Source: a virus. Taken from it: a stretch of DNA of 25,192 bases. Under the pieces are notes generated by a model that saw nothing but the letters and a program-made list of their open reading frames with translations, was not told the origin of the DNA and did no database searches. The DNA lies in the IMG/VR virus record IMGVR_UViG_3300042731_006629, positions 1 through 25,192 of that record; one strand, 5' to 3'. Both the position numbers and the translations under genes were made by a program. Below, piece by piece: positions 1 through 8,053 of the stretch; the stretch's first letter is position 1; each line of letters starts with the position of its first letter.

Positions 1-7
1 TTTTCAT
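1..7 (-). CDS. Start of a further downstream gene, cut by the window edge
   Basis: An ATG lies on the minus strand 7 bases from the window edge. It is preceded by GGGAG with six bases between (mRNA GGGAGAAACCAATG), the same layout as the other genes here. It begins Met-Lys, and nothing more can be read. It would be the gene after the lysine-rich micro-ORF in the same late operon. Confidence 0.35.
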
Positions 8-34
8 TGGTTTCTCCCTGCTTACGCAAAAGAT

Positions 35-91
35 TTACTTAGGTTTTTTCTTAGTACCCTTTTTGGTACCGCACGATTTCTTTTTCCCCAC
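35..91 (-). CDS. 18-residue lysine-rich micro-ORF
   Basis: A GTG start follows AAAGGAG at seven-base spacing. This ribosome binding site overlaps the TAA of the tail-collar fibre gene, so translation could be coupled. The frame encodes an 18-residue peptide, MGKKKSCGTKKGTKKKPK, and ends at TAA. Nine of 18 residues are lysine and there is one cysteine. The next gene starts 27 bases further on. Its function is not recognised. A peptide this basic could bind nucleic acid or a polyanionic surface, or translation through it could simply couple its neighbours. It is too short for most gene finders. Support comes from the strong ribosome binding site, the tight fit between two genes, and the Lys/Gly/Thr-only composition. 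Confidence 0.5.
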   Translation of the reverse strand: MGKKKSCGTKKGTKKKPK

Positions 92-103
92 GGTGATTCT
101 CCT

Positions 104-1261
104 TTAATATTTTACTTCCGCATTGATGACGTAGGACGGCTGTACATTATTTGCGTCGGCGGCATTCAACAAATTAGATAAGGTGTGTGTGTGGCCACCG
201 TCGGAACCCGTTGGTGATGTTCCGCCTGTGTTTGTGTTAAGTGCATTCGTATTTAATTCTGAAGTTAGCACCCCGCTACCACCACTTGATCCACTGGCGG
301 CTTGTGTTGATAAATTCAATACATGCGAATGCGCTAGTAGTGCTGTTGGATCACCACCGCCACTTGTGTGATCTGAATAACCGGCAGTATTTACATTAGT
401 TGATCCTGTTATTGCGTGCGTATGTGATCCGAAGGTGTGGGAGTGGGAGGCTATGTCGTGTGTATGTGCTTGTATTGTATGTGAGTGGTCGGTTATTGTG
501 TGAGTATGGTCAGGCTCTGTACTTACGGCAATCGTCGCTGGATCATGGCTGTGAGCACCTGATGCTTTTACACCATACGTTTTTCCTATTGCATCGAAAT
601 CAGCATCACCAGCGTCAAGAACTACAAATGTTTTACCTGACGGGTCTGGGAGCGTTACAGTATCGTGTGTGTCAAAATCTTCTAGTCCAGTATTAGGTGA
701 TACCAGCTTTAGAATGTCAAATAATTCCCGATATTTTTCTCCCTGATACGTTGCTACAGATGAAGTGTCTCCGATGGTATCGCCATTAAGTAATAACCAC
801 CCTTCGTCAGCAGTAGCTTTAAATGTATTTCGTATCGTACCTGGCGGAGTTTGTTCATAAAAGTGAAACTTTGGACGAATATCGGTGATATCATCTTGCT
901 CAACCACAACAGAGGCAGTTTCTGTAACCTTTACATACGCTACCGGGTATGCGGTGTTACGTGGTAGTGCTGGAGCACCGTCCCAAGGGGATGCTGTATC
1001 CGGCTGTGCTGTCCCCTCTAATACTTGTATGGTTCCTGCTTTATCAATGTATACTAGATCATACCTAAGTTGGCTGGCACCGACAACATTAAAAGCCACG
1101 GTAGTTTGCTGTGTTTTATAAATAACCTGACTATCTAGTGATTTTGATATCCAACCGGCGCGTACGGTAATTTGATTCCCCGGCGGTGTTTCCGGCTCCG
1201 GGGCAAAGTATTGGGCAGAACCCAATTGTAAGTGTCTTGATGGTACTGTTGGATAGCCCAT
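104..1261 (-). CDS. Tail fibre / short-fibre protein with tail-collar domain and histidine-rich (HxH) tip
   Basis: This 385-residue virion protein is a likely receptor-binding fibre. Residues 1-130 form a beta-rich N-terminal region. About 141-233 match the phage tail-collar domain, with GWLLLNGDTIG at 154-164, KYRELFDIL at 177-184 and VTLPDPSGKTFV at 202-213. From 237 to 359 it carries eight HxH motifs, five of them in perfect heptads (252-286). The C-terminus (NNVQPSYVINAEVKY) resembles the usual collar-protein ending QPsyvin. In the T4 gp37 tip, HxH motifs bind iron along a trimer axis, so a metal-stabilised trimeric tip is inferred here. The ATG overlaps a TAA that directly follows the TAG of the upstream gene, and AAGGGGG serves as ribosome binding site. 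The fibre role is well supported; the receptor is unknown. Confidence 0.85.
   Translation of the reverse strand: MGYPTVPSRHLQLGSAQYFAPEPETPPGNQITVRAGWISKSLDSQVIYKTQQTTVAFNVVGASQLRYDLVYIDKAGTIQVLEGTAQPDTASPWDGAPALPRNTAYPVAYVKVTETASVVVEQDDITDIRPKFHFYEQTPPGTIRNTFKATADEGWLLLNGDTIGDTSSVATYQGEKYRELFDILKLVSPNTGLEDFDTHDTVTLPDPSGKTFVVLDAGDADFDAIGKTYGVKASGAHSHDPATIAVSTEPDHTHTITDHSHTIQAHTHDIASHSHTFGSHTHAITGSTNVNTAGYSDHTSGGGDPTALLAHSHVLNLSTQAASGSSGGSGVLTSELNTNALNTNTGGTSPTGSDGGHTHTLSNLLNAADANNVQPSYVINAEVKY
404..508 (-). repeat. Five in-frame heptads encoding H-[ST]-H-x-x-x-x
   Basis: Residues 252-286 of the collar fibre read as five consecutive seven-residue units: HTHTITD, HSHTIQA, HTHDIAS, HSHTFGS, HTHAITG. 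Three more HxH motifs lie outside the run, at 237-239, 311-313 and 357-359. The period is exact. In a parallel trimer this would stack one six-histidine site per heptad, a geometry known for metal binding in phage fibre tips. Confidence 0.85.
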
Positions 1262-1263
1262 TA

Positions 1264-2070
1264 CTACCCCCTTCGCGTAAAGTAGAAAACGTCGCCTGGA
1301 TTGGCAACGAAGCCAACAAATTTTATACCCTTTGTGCTACCAACCACACTTTCATAATAGTTGGTATTATAATACATACGGAGGTGGTTCATGTGCGCGT
1401 CAAGATTTTTTGCTCCGATAACAAAATCAATCGGTATTTCTATTTCAGTTTCACCGCCGGAGGTAGAGGTGTATTCATAATCTTGTGTCACCGCAGAAGC
1501 ACCGTAAAGGGCAATACCTGAACAACCATCATTATGATCAGCCACGTTGAAAACAAGCGTCCAGCTTATATTTAGTGCGAATGCGTTTGTCTTGACAATT
1601 GGATTAAATGTCTTTCGTGCAAACATCAGGCCAGCGCCAAATGGGTCGCTAAATAGTCCTGCTTCGGTATAGGTGTAGCCGTTACCTTCAGTAGTTAACC
1701 ACTGGGCAGAGTATGTAGCGGTATTTGTTGATACACTTCCGGAAATTGCTTTCCGCTGCCCGGTTGTTTGTTCCAAGTTTGTATCGGTTAATGCCGGAGT
1801 TGTCGCTGGGCTTGGATCTCCTAATTCAATATAGGACATCGTTCTTGTGCCGAGTGTCATATATGGCATAATTGTCTCAGCCTGGGTGACTACCTTATTC
1901 TTATCATCAACAAGAACTTCCCGGCGACCGTCTGGGTATACTGCTTCTATTTTAACATGTCCCTCAGCCACCGGCACCCGATCTGCGCAGGCGATAGTTG
2001 CCTTTCCCTTGCCTTTTGGAGGGCCATACTGTTTCAGCAAAATTCGTCTTAATTTATCTGCTGGATTCAT
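1264..2070 (-). CDS. Tail fibre / baseplate-attached structural protein
   Basis: 268 residues, not assigned to a named family. After a basic N-terminus (residues 1-25), residues 35-95 look like a beta domain. Residues 136-174 (EAGLFSD to WTLVF) match a pattern I associate with phage tail-fibre N-terminal or linker domains. A Ser/Thr/Gly-rich hinge at 198-206 leads to a C-terminal beta domain (208-268) ending GDVFYFTRRG, like small fibre-tip modules. It sits between two other fibre-like genes, three bases after the preceding stop, with its ribosome binding site (AGGAT) inside the end of the previous gene. The fibre or adaptor role rests on position and composition. It could equally be an adaptor joining the collar fibre to the baseplate. 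Confidence 0.55.
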   Translation of the reverse strand: MNPADKLRRILLKQYGPPKGKGKATIACADRVPVAEGHVKIEAVYPDGRREVLVDDKNKVVTQAETIMPYMTLGTRTMSYIELGDPSPATTPALTDTNLEQTTGQRKAISGSVSTNTATYSAQWLTTEGNGYTYTEAGLFSDPFGAGLMFARKTFNPIVKTNAFALNISWTLVFNVADHNDGCSGIALYGASAVTQDYEYTSTSGGETEIEIPIDFVIGAKNLDAHMNHLRMYYNTNYYESVVGSTKGIKFVGFVANPGDVFYFTRRG

Positions 2071-2073
2071 TTT

Positions 2074-2505
2074 TTATCCTATCACTACGATTTTTCCTGT
2101 TTGTGGGCTACCGTGTGTTACAACTACTTGATTCACGCTGGTGTGTTGTATACTTGCCGGCGACAACAGATAACCAGAGCTATTTTGCACTTGCACTAAC
2201 GGATGCACACCAAAACCATGCGTGAATGTCCATACAGCAGCAGGAGTAGTTATTGTAAGCTCATCTCGCTGCAAAGTTCCCGAAGTGCTGAATATATCCT
2301 TTATGGTAACCCAGGAACTATCTTTGTAGATTTGCCACAACCACACGGTAGATGACTGTTTATACACCCGTTGCATACCGTCCCTGGGATTCAAGGGATA
2401 AGCAGCATCCTCCGTGAAGTTGGTAGTAGCCAGTGCCGCAAAATTTGCTTGAATCTCTAAAGCGTCGGCGGGGTTCCCTACCGCCGGTACGTTAAAATCA
2501 AACAT
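2074..2505 (-). CDS. Small tail-fibre-like protein
   Basis: 143 residues. The N-terminal part has NPADALEIQANFAAL (11-25) and YPLNPRDGMQRVY (36-48), typical of short attachment segments of phage fibres. The C-terminal part (about 90-143: FTHGFGVHPLVQVQNSSGY, then VVVTHGSPQTGKIVVIG) matches a beta domain often found at fibre C-termini. It begins three bases after the gpI-like gene's stop, with GGTGG as ribosome binding site. It probably forms a short trimeric fibre or adaptor on the baseplate periphery. Being placed right after gpI fits, since gpI-type proteins usually link baseplate wedge to fibre. Receptor and symmetry cannot be read from sequence. Confidence 0.55.
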   Translation of the reverse strand: MFDFNVPAVGNPADALEIQANFAALATTNFTEDAAYPLNPRDGMQRVYKQSSTVWLWQIYKDSSWVTIKDIFSTSGTLQRDELTITTPAAVWTFTHGFGVHPLVQVQNSSGYLLSPASIQHTSVNQVVVTHGSPQTGKIVVIG

Positions 2506-2508
2506 ATT

Positions 2509-3708
2509 CTACCACCATTCTGTCGGCCTTCCGTCCGTAAACTCAATCTTTAGTGCGTCGATCGGATTTAGCTCGAATACGCACGGGTCGTCAATTACTT
2601 GTGTAATACTTGTTGTGGCTCCCGTTTCGGTGACCACAAAACTATCCTCTACTCCAGGTGCGCAGTCTCCAAGGATCATGTTGGTTTCAAAGTTACGCTC
2701 CTCCATAGCCTTTGACGGCCCACAAATTTTATTATCCGTGCAAAAATCTTCTACTTCGTCGGGCACATCCAGCACAATAAAAACCAGGCGAACGAGAACG
2801 TGGATGGGTCTGATCATCTCTAGTCTTTCAAGTATTTTTTGTAGTTTGTCAGAATCAAACCCGAACTCCCCGCCCTCGTCCAACAGGAAAAAAACTTCTA
2901 AATCTATTCTTGCAGCTCTATAGGGGAAGTCACTGGTTATGTGTTCATAGTATGCTGTTACATTATCGGTGGTTGTTGCTGGAAACGCTAAATTATATTT
3001 TCCGTTAGCGTAGTTTATACTGCCAGTACCACCATCCTTTGAAATTAAATCACCATAATTTGATGAGTAACGATCGTCATTGTCTCGGAAAACAACAGTA
3101 CCTGAACGTATTCTAATTGTTCCTGGTTTTATCGGAGTGTTTGATAATTGGCCAGCATAGTCAGTCAGACCAGAAGAACCAATAACCTCCGATACTTCCT
3201 CCGTTTCATACTGAGTTCTCCGATAATTATTATCAGCCTCGTTTAGGTCTTTCTTCCATAGTGGATATGGGATTGCCTTAAACCCAATCATTCGGTAAAA
3301 CACTTCCCAGCTTACCGGTGTTCCCTTATTTGTGTATAGTTCAAATATACTTTTGATGATTTCTCTTTTTGTTTCAACGTCGGCGTCTTCGAGTGGGTGG
3401 CCAAACGATCCAGCCATATAATCCAAAAACTCTTCCGGGCATGTATCCGGGTCAATTAGCGATAGTAACCCTTCAATCTCTTCTAAGCGTTTTGTCTCCT
3501 CCGTTTCAATTACGTAGAATAGGTTTTTGATCACCGGCATCATGCCTAATTCATTCCAGGTAGCACCGCTATTCCAGGTAAAATTTGGATCATTCCAAAA
3601 GTTAACCGGGCCTTGGATCGGGTTATCCAGATCCTCTTCGATAATCTTGGGGATAAGGCGCTTATATAATTCAGCTCGCAGGTTGTTGGTTAAATCACTA
3701 CTGGCCAT
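2509..3708 (-). CDS. Baseplate wedge / tail protein I (P2 gpI-like) with inserted beta module
   Basis: 399 residues from the chosen ATG. Residues about 10-155 match tail protein I: a helical region with RLIPKI, then IDPDTCPEEFLDYMAGSFG, then EIIKSIFELYTNKGTP and GFKAIPYPLW. gpI acts downstream of gpJ in the wedge and anchors fibres. Residues about 191-255 are an inserted copy of the module also found in capsid, sheath and gpJ. After it come ERLEMIRPIHVLVRLVFIV, as in gpI relatives, and a C-terminal extension with four cysteines. The longer start at 3720 has only a weak upstream GAAG; the ATG at 3708 has GAGG six bases upstream. The gene overlaps the gpJ-like gene by 11 bases, implying coupled translation. 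Confidence 0.75.
   Translation of the reverse strand: MASSDLTNNLRAELYKRLIPKIIEEDLDNPIQGPVNFWNDPNFTWNSGATWNELGMMPVIKNLFYVIETEETKRLEEIEGLLSLIDPDTCPEEFLDYMAGSFGHPLEDADVETKREIIKSIFELYTNKGTPVSWEVFYRMIGFKAIPYPLWKKDLNEADNNYRRTQYETEEVSEVIGSSGLTDYAGQLSNTPIKPGTIRIRSGTVVFRDNDDRYSSNYGDLISKDGGTGSINYANGKYNLAFPATTTDNVTAYYEHITSDFPYRAARIDLEVFFLLDEGGEFGFDSDKLQKILERLEMIRPIHVLVRLVFIVLDVPDEVEDFCTDNKICGPSKAMEERNFETNMILGDCAPGVEDSFVVTETGATTSITQVIDDPCVFELNPIDALKIEFTDGRPTEWW
2944..3138 (-). repeat. Shared virion beta module, copy in gpI-like protein
   Basis: The encoded segment has KPGTIRIRSG, then DLISKDGGTGSINYANGKYN, then LAF and AYYEH. This follows the order PGT/S - acidic Asp/Gly turn - GxIxYxxG - LxF - YY seen in the sheath, capsid and gpJ copies. 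It interrupts the gpI-like fold between two conserved gpI regions. Confidence 0.7.
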
Positions 3709-6625
3709 ATATATCCTCATCTAGCGGCATTTCTTCTAATGAAACGGTGGAGAACGACGGCATCGTTTGGTGATCAATCGGTATATCCTTGCAATTGGAT
3801 TCCATGAATGGATCATACCTTATCTGCATGGTTCTTCCAGTGGTAGATGGTGTTGCAATCAGTGTCTTGTAACGGCCACTACGGTGATCTAAGTATCCAT
3901 ATGGATAAAGCTCCCCAACATCACCGTGGAACCTTCCTAGATTGTCGGCAAAAATGTAAATATCATAGTCTGTTGTACCCATGATAAATGAACTAAAAGC
4001 AGTGTAAAGAAGTAAGGTCATCGGGGTTTTTTGTATCATAAAATCTTGACCGGCGGCTGCTTCTGGAGCTGAAACAAAATGTAGTGTCCCCGTTGATGGG
4101 CTTGCATCATGTGTTACTGTACTAACGAAACTTTTGTTTAAACTCTCCCCGTCGAGCTGCCCTTGGGAGCTGTCCCAGGCATCATATATAGTTACGCTAC
4201 TAGTTGTTAAATCTGATAAAACATATTTCGTCCTGCCGATGGCATCTTCTGTTGCCAGGTTTACTGCCGATCCACCACCGCCAGAAGCGGTTCTAACTTC
4301 ATAATCAAATTCTTTTCTTGAACCATCAGGCGCTTGGAGTAGTCGTCCATAATAAGTTGTTGTCGATACCGGCGGCGGGGTGGTGTTCCAGGTAAAATTT
4401 ACCACTCCCGTATCATAATCTATTTCACCGCCAGGTTGAACATCACCAACAATATTCCCCTCGCCATCGTCCTTGGCAATAATGTTTCCCCCAGGTTGTG
4501 TTCCATAATTGTCATAACCCCCAATGAAAACAACCTGGTATGGGGAATAGGGTAGAAACTCTTCTGGAAGAGTCAAATTTACCGTAATACCACCGCAAAT
4601 ACCAATAGGGCGGCGCTCAACTATCGGCTGAAATGATAGGATACCATCAATCTTGCTGTTCACTATCTCATGCGTTGCGCTACTATGCATATAAGCATAC
4701 GTTCTAGCTTCTGCGGTTATGTATGTAGTGTTGCTTGGCGGATCTGAAAAGGAAACGATAAAGTATCCAGTATCATAATCTATGATTTTGGTTGCTGAGG
4801 TATCTATGTCCCCTTGGAATCCATTACTACCATCGTCGCTAATTGTTTGTTCACCTGCTGTTAATTTGAAAGTTCCCGGTACAATGGTAGTTCCGTATTC
4901 GACAACAAATCTATCAGAAAACTCTACTGTAGCGTTGTCGCCCACACCCTTATCAATTGTTTCTAGTTTTGAACCGTACACTCTTGTAAGTGTCGCCAGG
5001 GATATATAGCGGTTTTCCATTATCTTCTGAGCAATTAGGGTTAAAGATAGGTCTTGACCAGGGATAACAAAGGTGGAGTTGAAATGTGTTTGTAGTAGCG
5101 TTGTAACTGAATCTACCACAGCGGCCGGCGTTCGATTGTTTGTTAGCTTTACTATAGCTTCAACGTCAAAATATATAATGGCCCCATCAATAATTTCTAC
5201 AGGGACACACTCTAACGCCCTGGTGCGCATGTGATTTTTAAGTGCCCGCTTTAATGGTGTCGACGGGGTGGTAAGCCTACCCGCCGAGTCCCGACTCCAT
5301 ACGGCAATTTCTACGGTATTCTCTTCTGGTACGGATCTCTTTAATTTTGCCGATGTAAATGTTGGTGATCCGTAAACGGGATCAGAGAACTTCTGGGAAA
5401 TTATATCAAACTCCGTTTTCGTTACAGCGCGTCTATTGGTTGTAGCAAATTTTGGTGCATTTAGCTTAACACTCTCCAATGTTTCTATTGGGTTACCGCC
5501 GGTACCTGCCTCATGGTTATATGCACGGACATTGATACTCGATCCAGATGGTAAATACCCACGAACATTGTAGTCCATCTCGCCGCGCTCTAAGTTACCA
5601 GCAACGCCACCACCAACGCGGTAGGCAACGGTAACTGTAGCACCATTAAGCGGAATTACTCCAGCATTTCCATCACCAAATTTTATTGCTACTCGTCCGT
5701 TACTATTATAAGTGGCCGTATACCTCTTTTGTGGACCAGATATCATATATATTACATCAATACTACTTTGATCCGTAGGGGCAGCCTCATGCTGTAATCG
5801 ACCAAATCTTATGATAGTTTCACCATCTGTAGTTTGTTCAGCTATAAATTCTTTTGGTGCGTCGGTGTAGTTTTCTACCTGTGACCACATTTCACCATTT
5901 ACATAAACAACTAAACAGTCCTCATCATTCGGGTCTATAATAGCATATTGATCTTCAAGAGTGACAACTTGATAGTCCAATCCAGTTCCGGTGAATATAT
6001 CCCTGCCCCTGGCTGTTCCTTCTATATTTATTAAGGAAGTTGCCTGTTTCCACTCAGCATCAAGGATTGTAACTACAATTGACCCCTGGATGATATTATC
6101 GCGCAGTAATTGAAAGGTTTGATAGGACGTACCGTCTGAGACAAAGGTATCTGTAAAGGATTCTCCTTCTACAAAGACAATTATGTCTTCAGTGGAATCG
6201 TCCGGCCAGGATGACTTACCGGCAGGGATAACATAGGTTTCTGCTGCCTCAAAAGTAAGATCGCCAACGGTTGCTTTTTCGCCTTTGTTTATTGTTATAG
6301 CCGCTACCTGCGGCGGACTTGGGTATAGGGTTACTGCTACCGATGCTGGAGTTGGGCGTTTTCGTTCATAGCCGAATTGTTTTGCATGATATCCTATCGC
6401 CTCTGGTAGATCGGCCAGTTCAGAAAATACATTTCTAGCAATCATATCAAGGTAGTATGAGCTTTGACCGTGTGAGTAGGCGACTACATCCAGAATAGCC
6501 ATAGCTATGTCGGTCTTAGTAAATTCAAGCCAGCTATTTGCGTAGCGGGCTTTTACTAACTGCATCATAGATGCGCGAACATTCTCATACGTTCGATCTG
6601 TATAGGTTATTTCTGGAGAAGTCAT
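3698..6625 (-). CDS. Baseplate wedge protein, gpJ / T4 gp6-like, with repeated beta modules
   Basis: 975 residues, far longer than P2 gpJ (about 300) and longer than T4 gp6 (660). The N-terminus (1-90: FTKTDIAMAILDVVAYSHGQ, YYLDMIARNVF) and the core about 290-560 (IKFGDGNAGVIP, VAYRVGGGVAGN, RRAVTKTEFD, TRALECVPVEI) match the Baseplate_J family, which builds the iris-like inner baseplate ring. From about 560 onward it carries copies of the module shared with sheath and capsid: clear at 560-644 and 709-760, weaker at 886-937, and possibly degenerate at 808-865. The gene starts after the gp25 stop with AGGA as ribosome binding site. The repeats make the C-terminal 400 residues look like an outward extension. 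The family assignment is firm; the role of the extension is not. Confidence 0.88.
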   Translation of the reverse strand: MTSPEITYTDRTYENVRASMMQLVKARYANSWLEFTKTDIAMAILDVVAYSHGQSSYYLDMIARNVFSELADLPEAIGYHAKQFGYERKRPTPASVAVTLYPSPPQVAAITINKGEKATVGDLTFEAAETYVIPAGKSSWPDDSTEDIIVFVEGESFTDTFVSDGTSYQTFQLLRDNIIQGSIVVTILDAEWKQATSLINIEGTARGRDIFTGTGLDYQVVTLEDQYAIIDPNDEDCLVVYVNGEMWSQVENYTDAPKEFIAEQTTDGETIIRFGRLQHEAAPTDQSSIDVIYMISGPQKRYTATYNSNGRVAIKFGDGNAGVIPLNGATVTVAYRVGGGVAGNLERGEMDYNVRGYLPSGSSINVRAYNHEAGTGGNPIETLESVKLNAPKFATTNRRAVTKTEFDIISQKFSDPVYGSPTFTSAKLKRSVPEENTVEIAVWSRDSAGRLTTPSTPLKRALKNHMRTRALECVPVEIIDGAIIYFDVEAIVKLTNNRTPAAVVDSVTTLLQTHFNSTFVIPGQDLSLTLIAQKIMENRYISLATLTRVYGSKLETIDKGVGDNATVEFSDRFVVEYGTTIVPGTFKLTAGEQTISDDGSNGFQGDIDTSATKIIDYDTGYFIVSFSDPPSNTTYITAEARTYAYMHSSATHEIVNSKIDGILSFQPIVERRPIGICGGITVNLTLPEEFLPYSPYQVVFIGGYDNYGTQPGGNIIAKDDGEGNIVGDVQPGGEIDYDTGVVNFTWNTTPPPVSTTTYYGRLLQAPDGSRKEFDYEVRTASGGGGSAVNLATEDAIGRTKYVLSDLTTSSVTIYDAWDSSQGQLDGESLNKSFVSTVTHDASPSTGTLHFVSAPEAAAGQDFMIQKTPMTLLLYTAFSSFIMGTTDYDIYIFADNLGRFHGDVGELYPYGYLDHRSGRYKTLIATPSTTGRTMQIRYDPFMESNCKDIPIDHQTMPSFSTVSLEEMPLDEDIYGQ
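3715..3718 (-). promoter_or_regulatory. Ribosome binding site that decides the gpI-like start
   Basis: GAGG on the mRNA, six bases before the ATG at 3708. The in-frame ATG at 3720 lies immediately around this site and has only a weak match upstream, so the shorter protein is preferred. Confidence 0.6.
3815..4948 (-). repeat. Shared virion beta module, two clear and one weaker copy in gpJ-like protein
   Basis: Copy 1 (about 4694-4948) has VPGTFKL, ISDDGSNGFQGDI and IIDYDTGYFIVSF. Copy 2 (about 4346-4501) has AKDDGEGNIVGDVQPGG, EIDYDTGVVNFTW and TYYGR. Copy 3 (about 3815-3970) is weaker: DNLGRFHGDVGE, YLDHRSGRYKTLI and IRYDP. Each follows the order DDGxGxLxGD, then IDYxTG, then a hydrophobic strand, then a Tyr-rich strand. 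Confidence 0.7.
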
Positions 6626-6627
6626 AT

Positions 6628-7011
6628 TTAATTCCTAGAAATAGATACAGGAGCCTGTTGTTGTTTTTGGTATTCATCGTCACGGTCACGGTAGCCAACC
6701 CAAAGGACTACTCTTCTATTAGTCGGGTCTTCTTTTATTGTAACAGAGGTAACATTTATTCGCGGATCATTACGCTCCAGGTCATACACAGCGTAGTAGA
6801 ATAACAAGTTCATTGTTGTATCGTCTATCGGCTCGAAGACTAAAGATGGTATATGTGAACCAAAATCGGGATCATACACAATACTACCAACCGGAGTAGA
6901 GAGTATTAATTGAATAGCAGATGAGATGGACGACTTCCTATTTTTATTACCCAATACTCCGCGAACACTTTGGGTGAATGGAAGTGCTGGCCCAGACTTT
7001 CTGCTATCCAT
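6628..7011 (-). CDS. Baseplate wedge protein, T4 gp25-like
   Basis: 127 residues from the ATG. The gp25/lysozyme-like family is shown by IQLILSTPVGSIVYDPDFGS leading into IPSLVFEP (49-61), followed by a helical stretch and ERNDPRI (79-85), which corresponds to the conserved EPRI motif, then beta strands with VTIKEDP and RVVLWVGY. gp25 is a conserved wedge component that links gp6/gpJ to sheath and hub; the family is named for lysozyme but is structural. An in-frame TTG directly precedes the ATG. The ATG is preferred because GGAGG lies seven bases upstream and the ATG overlaps the TGA of the spike gene (TGATG), a coupled arrangement. Its place between spike and gpJ is the standard order. Confidence 0.88.
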   Translation of the reverse strand: MDSRKSGPALPFTQSVRGVLGNKNRKSSISSAIQLILSTPVGSIVYDPDFGSHIPSLVFEPIDDTTMNLLFYYAVYDLERNDPRINVTSVTIKEDPTNRRVVLWVGYRDRDDEYQKQQQAPVSISRN

Positions 7012-8051
7012 CAACTCGCCTCCACATTTTGGGTTACGTGCAGTAGTTCTATCGCCTGTGGCAGTGGCTTTTCTGATGGTGTCGGTGAACCGGGCCCCGG
7101 CGCATATAAATGCGTATGGGTATTAAATAAGTCCATAAATGCTTTATTTGTTAGCTTCTGTGCTTTAGCTTCCACTCCCATTTTTATTGTATTTGCCAGT
7201 AGTAATGCTGTGCCTGCCACGTTCATGGTTAGTGCTGCTTGAAAAGCCAATGTACAAGCACCGGCTACGGTGAGGGCTAATGTGGCCAGTGCCGATATAG
7301 CCACAGCTCCGGCTGCTGATACCGTTAGCAGACCACCAGAGGAAATAAGCATATTTAGGCCACTGATGATTGAGCAGTTAAGCCCAGTTATCATTGAATA
7401 GCTAAGACCGACAGTTTCATTTTTTGTTGTTGCCACTGCTGTAGTCATGGCCCCGCCAACATCAATTCCCAAATTTGCTCCACTTTTAACGTCTGTATTT
7501 ACACCGCTTTCAAGCTCTATATTTGTTCCTGCTGTACACTTGTAGGATACGCCTACTTGTTTTTCATGAGTAGTTGTTGTTGTCTCTGTATAATTTCCCA
7601 GGCAGTTTACTTTCACTTCTTTTGAATTTGGGAGTAAAGTAACCGATTGGTTAGCCATATCCTGAACTGCTATTTTTGGTTCGGCTGCTAAATCGGAAAT
7701 TAGGATCATATTGCCACCAGGCGATTTAAACAGGTAGTTTTCTGGGGTTGGGTTATAGCCGCTTGCATGTTCGGTAGTAGCCTCTTCTGCGGTTATCCAA
7801 CAACCAAGCCAAATTGGATACTTCACATCATTCTGCCTAAAGCCGACCCACACTCCGGCACCAACGTCTGGGACGACAACAAGTCCAGACTGTTTGCTGG
7901 CAAAAGGTAGGCACGGATATGCCCAAGGAAGATGTTGGTCTGGGATACCGTTTAGTTCAGTCCCGTACACCTGTGGCACTCTAACTTGTATCTTCCCGCG
8001 CTTATCCGGGTCAATATTATTTACAACTTTTCCGGGAAATATACCGTACAT
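7011..8051 (-). CDS. Baseplate central spike, gpV / gp5-like, without lysozyme domain
   Basis: 346 residues. Residues 1-95 form an OB-fold: GIFPGKVVNNIDPDKRGKIQ, RVPQVYG, LPWAYPCLPF, VVVPDVGAGVWVGF and PIWLGCW. This is the hallmark of gpV/gp5/VgrG spike proteins. Residues about 105-290 are short repetitive strands rich in Gly, Ser, Thr and Val, expected to make a trimeric beta-helix. About 240-287 are very hydrophobic, probably the helix interior and not a membrane segment. Near the C-terminus is THTHLYAPGPGSPTP, with histidines at 312 and 314 like the iron-binding HxH of P2 gpV tips. The T4 gp5 lysozyme domain is missing. The ribosome binding site is weak (TTTGGAT), so it may depend on coupling to the hub gene. 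Confidence 0.85.
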   Translation of the reverse strand: MYGIFPGKVVNNIDPDKRGKIQVRVPQVYGTELNGIPDQHLPWAYPCLPFASKQSGLVVVPDVGAGVWVGFRQNDVKYPIWLGCWITAEEATTEHASGYNPTPENYLFKSPGGNMILISDLAAEPKIAVQDMANQSVTLLPNSKEVKVNCLGNYTETTTTTHEKQVGVSYKCTAGTNIELESGVNTDVKSGANLGIDVGGAMTTAVATTKNETVGLSYSMITGLNCSIISGLNMLISSGGLLTVSAAGAVAISALATLALTVAGACTLAFQAALTMNVAGTALLLANTIKMGVEAKAQKLTNKAFMDLFNTHTHLYAPGPGSPTPSEKPLPQAIELLHVTQNVEAS

Positions 8052-8053
8052 AG

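Noticed and set aside
404-553. Histidine-rich repeat considered as a CRISPR-like or other DNA repeat
   Set aside because: Periodicity is in codons (21 bases) with variable bases and is explained by the protein heptads; there are no spacers.
1186-1521. Plus-strand frame of 111 codons across two fibre genes
   Set aside because: Would be the only gene on the opposite strand and is antisense to two supported genes.
7190-7340. Hydrophobic stretch of the spike that could be read as a transmembrane segment
   Set aside because: Gly/Ala/Thr/Leu periodicity continues the beta-helix repeats of a spike protein; a buried trimer core explains it better.
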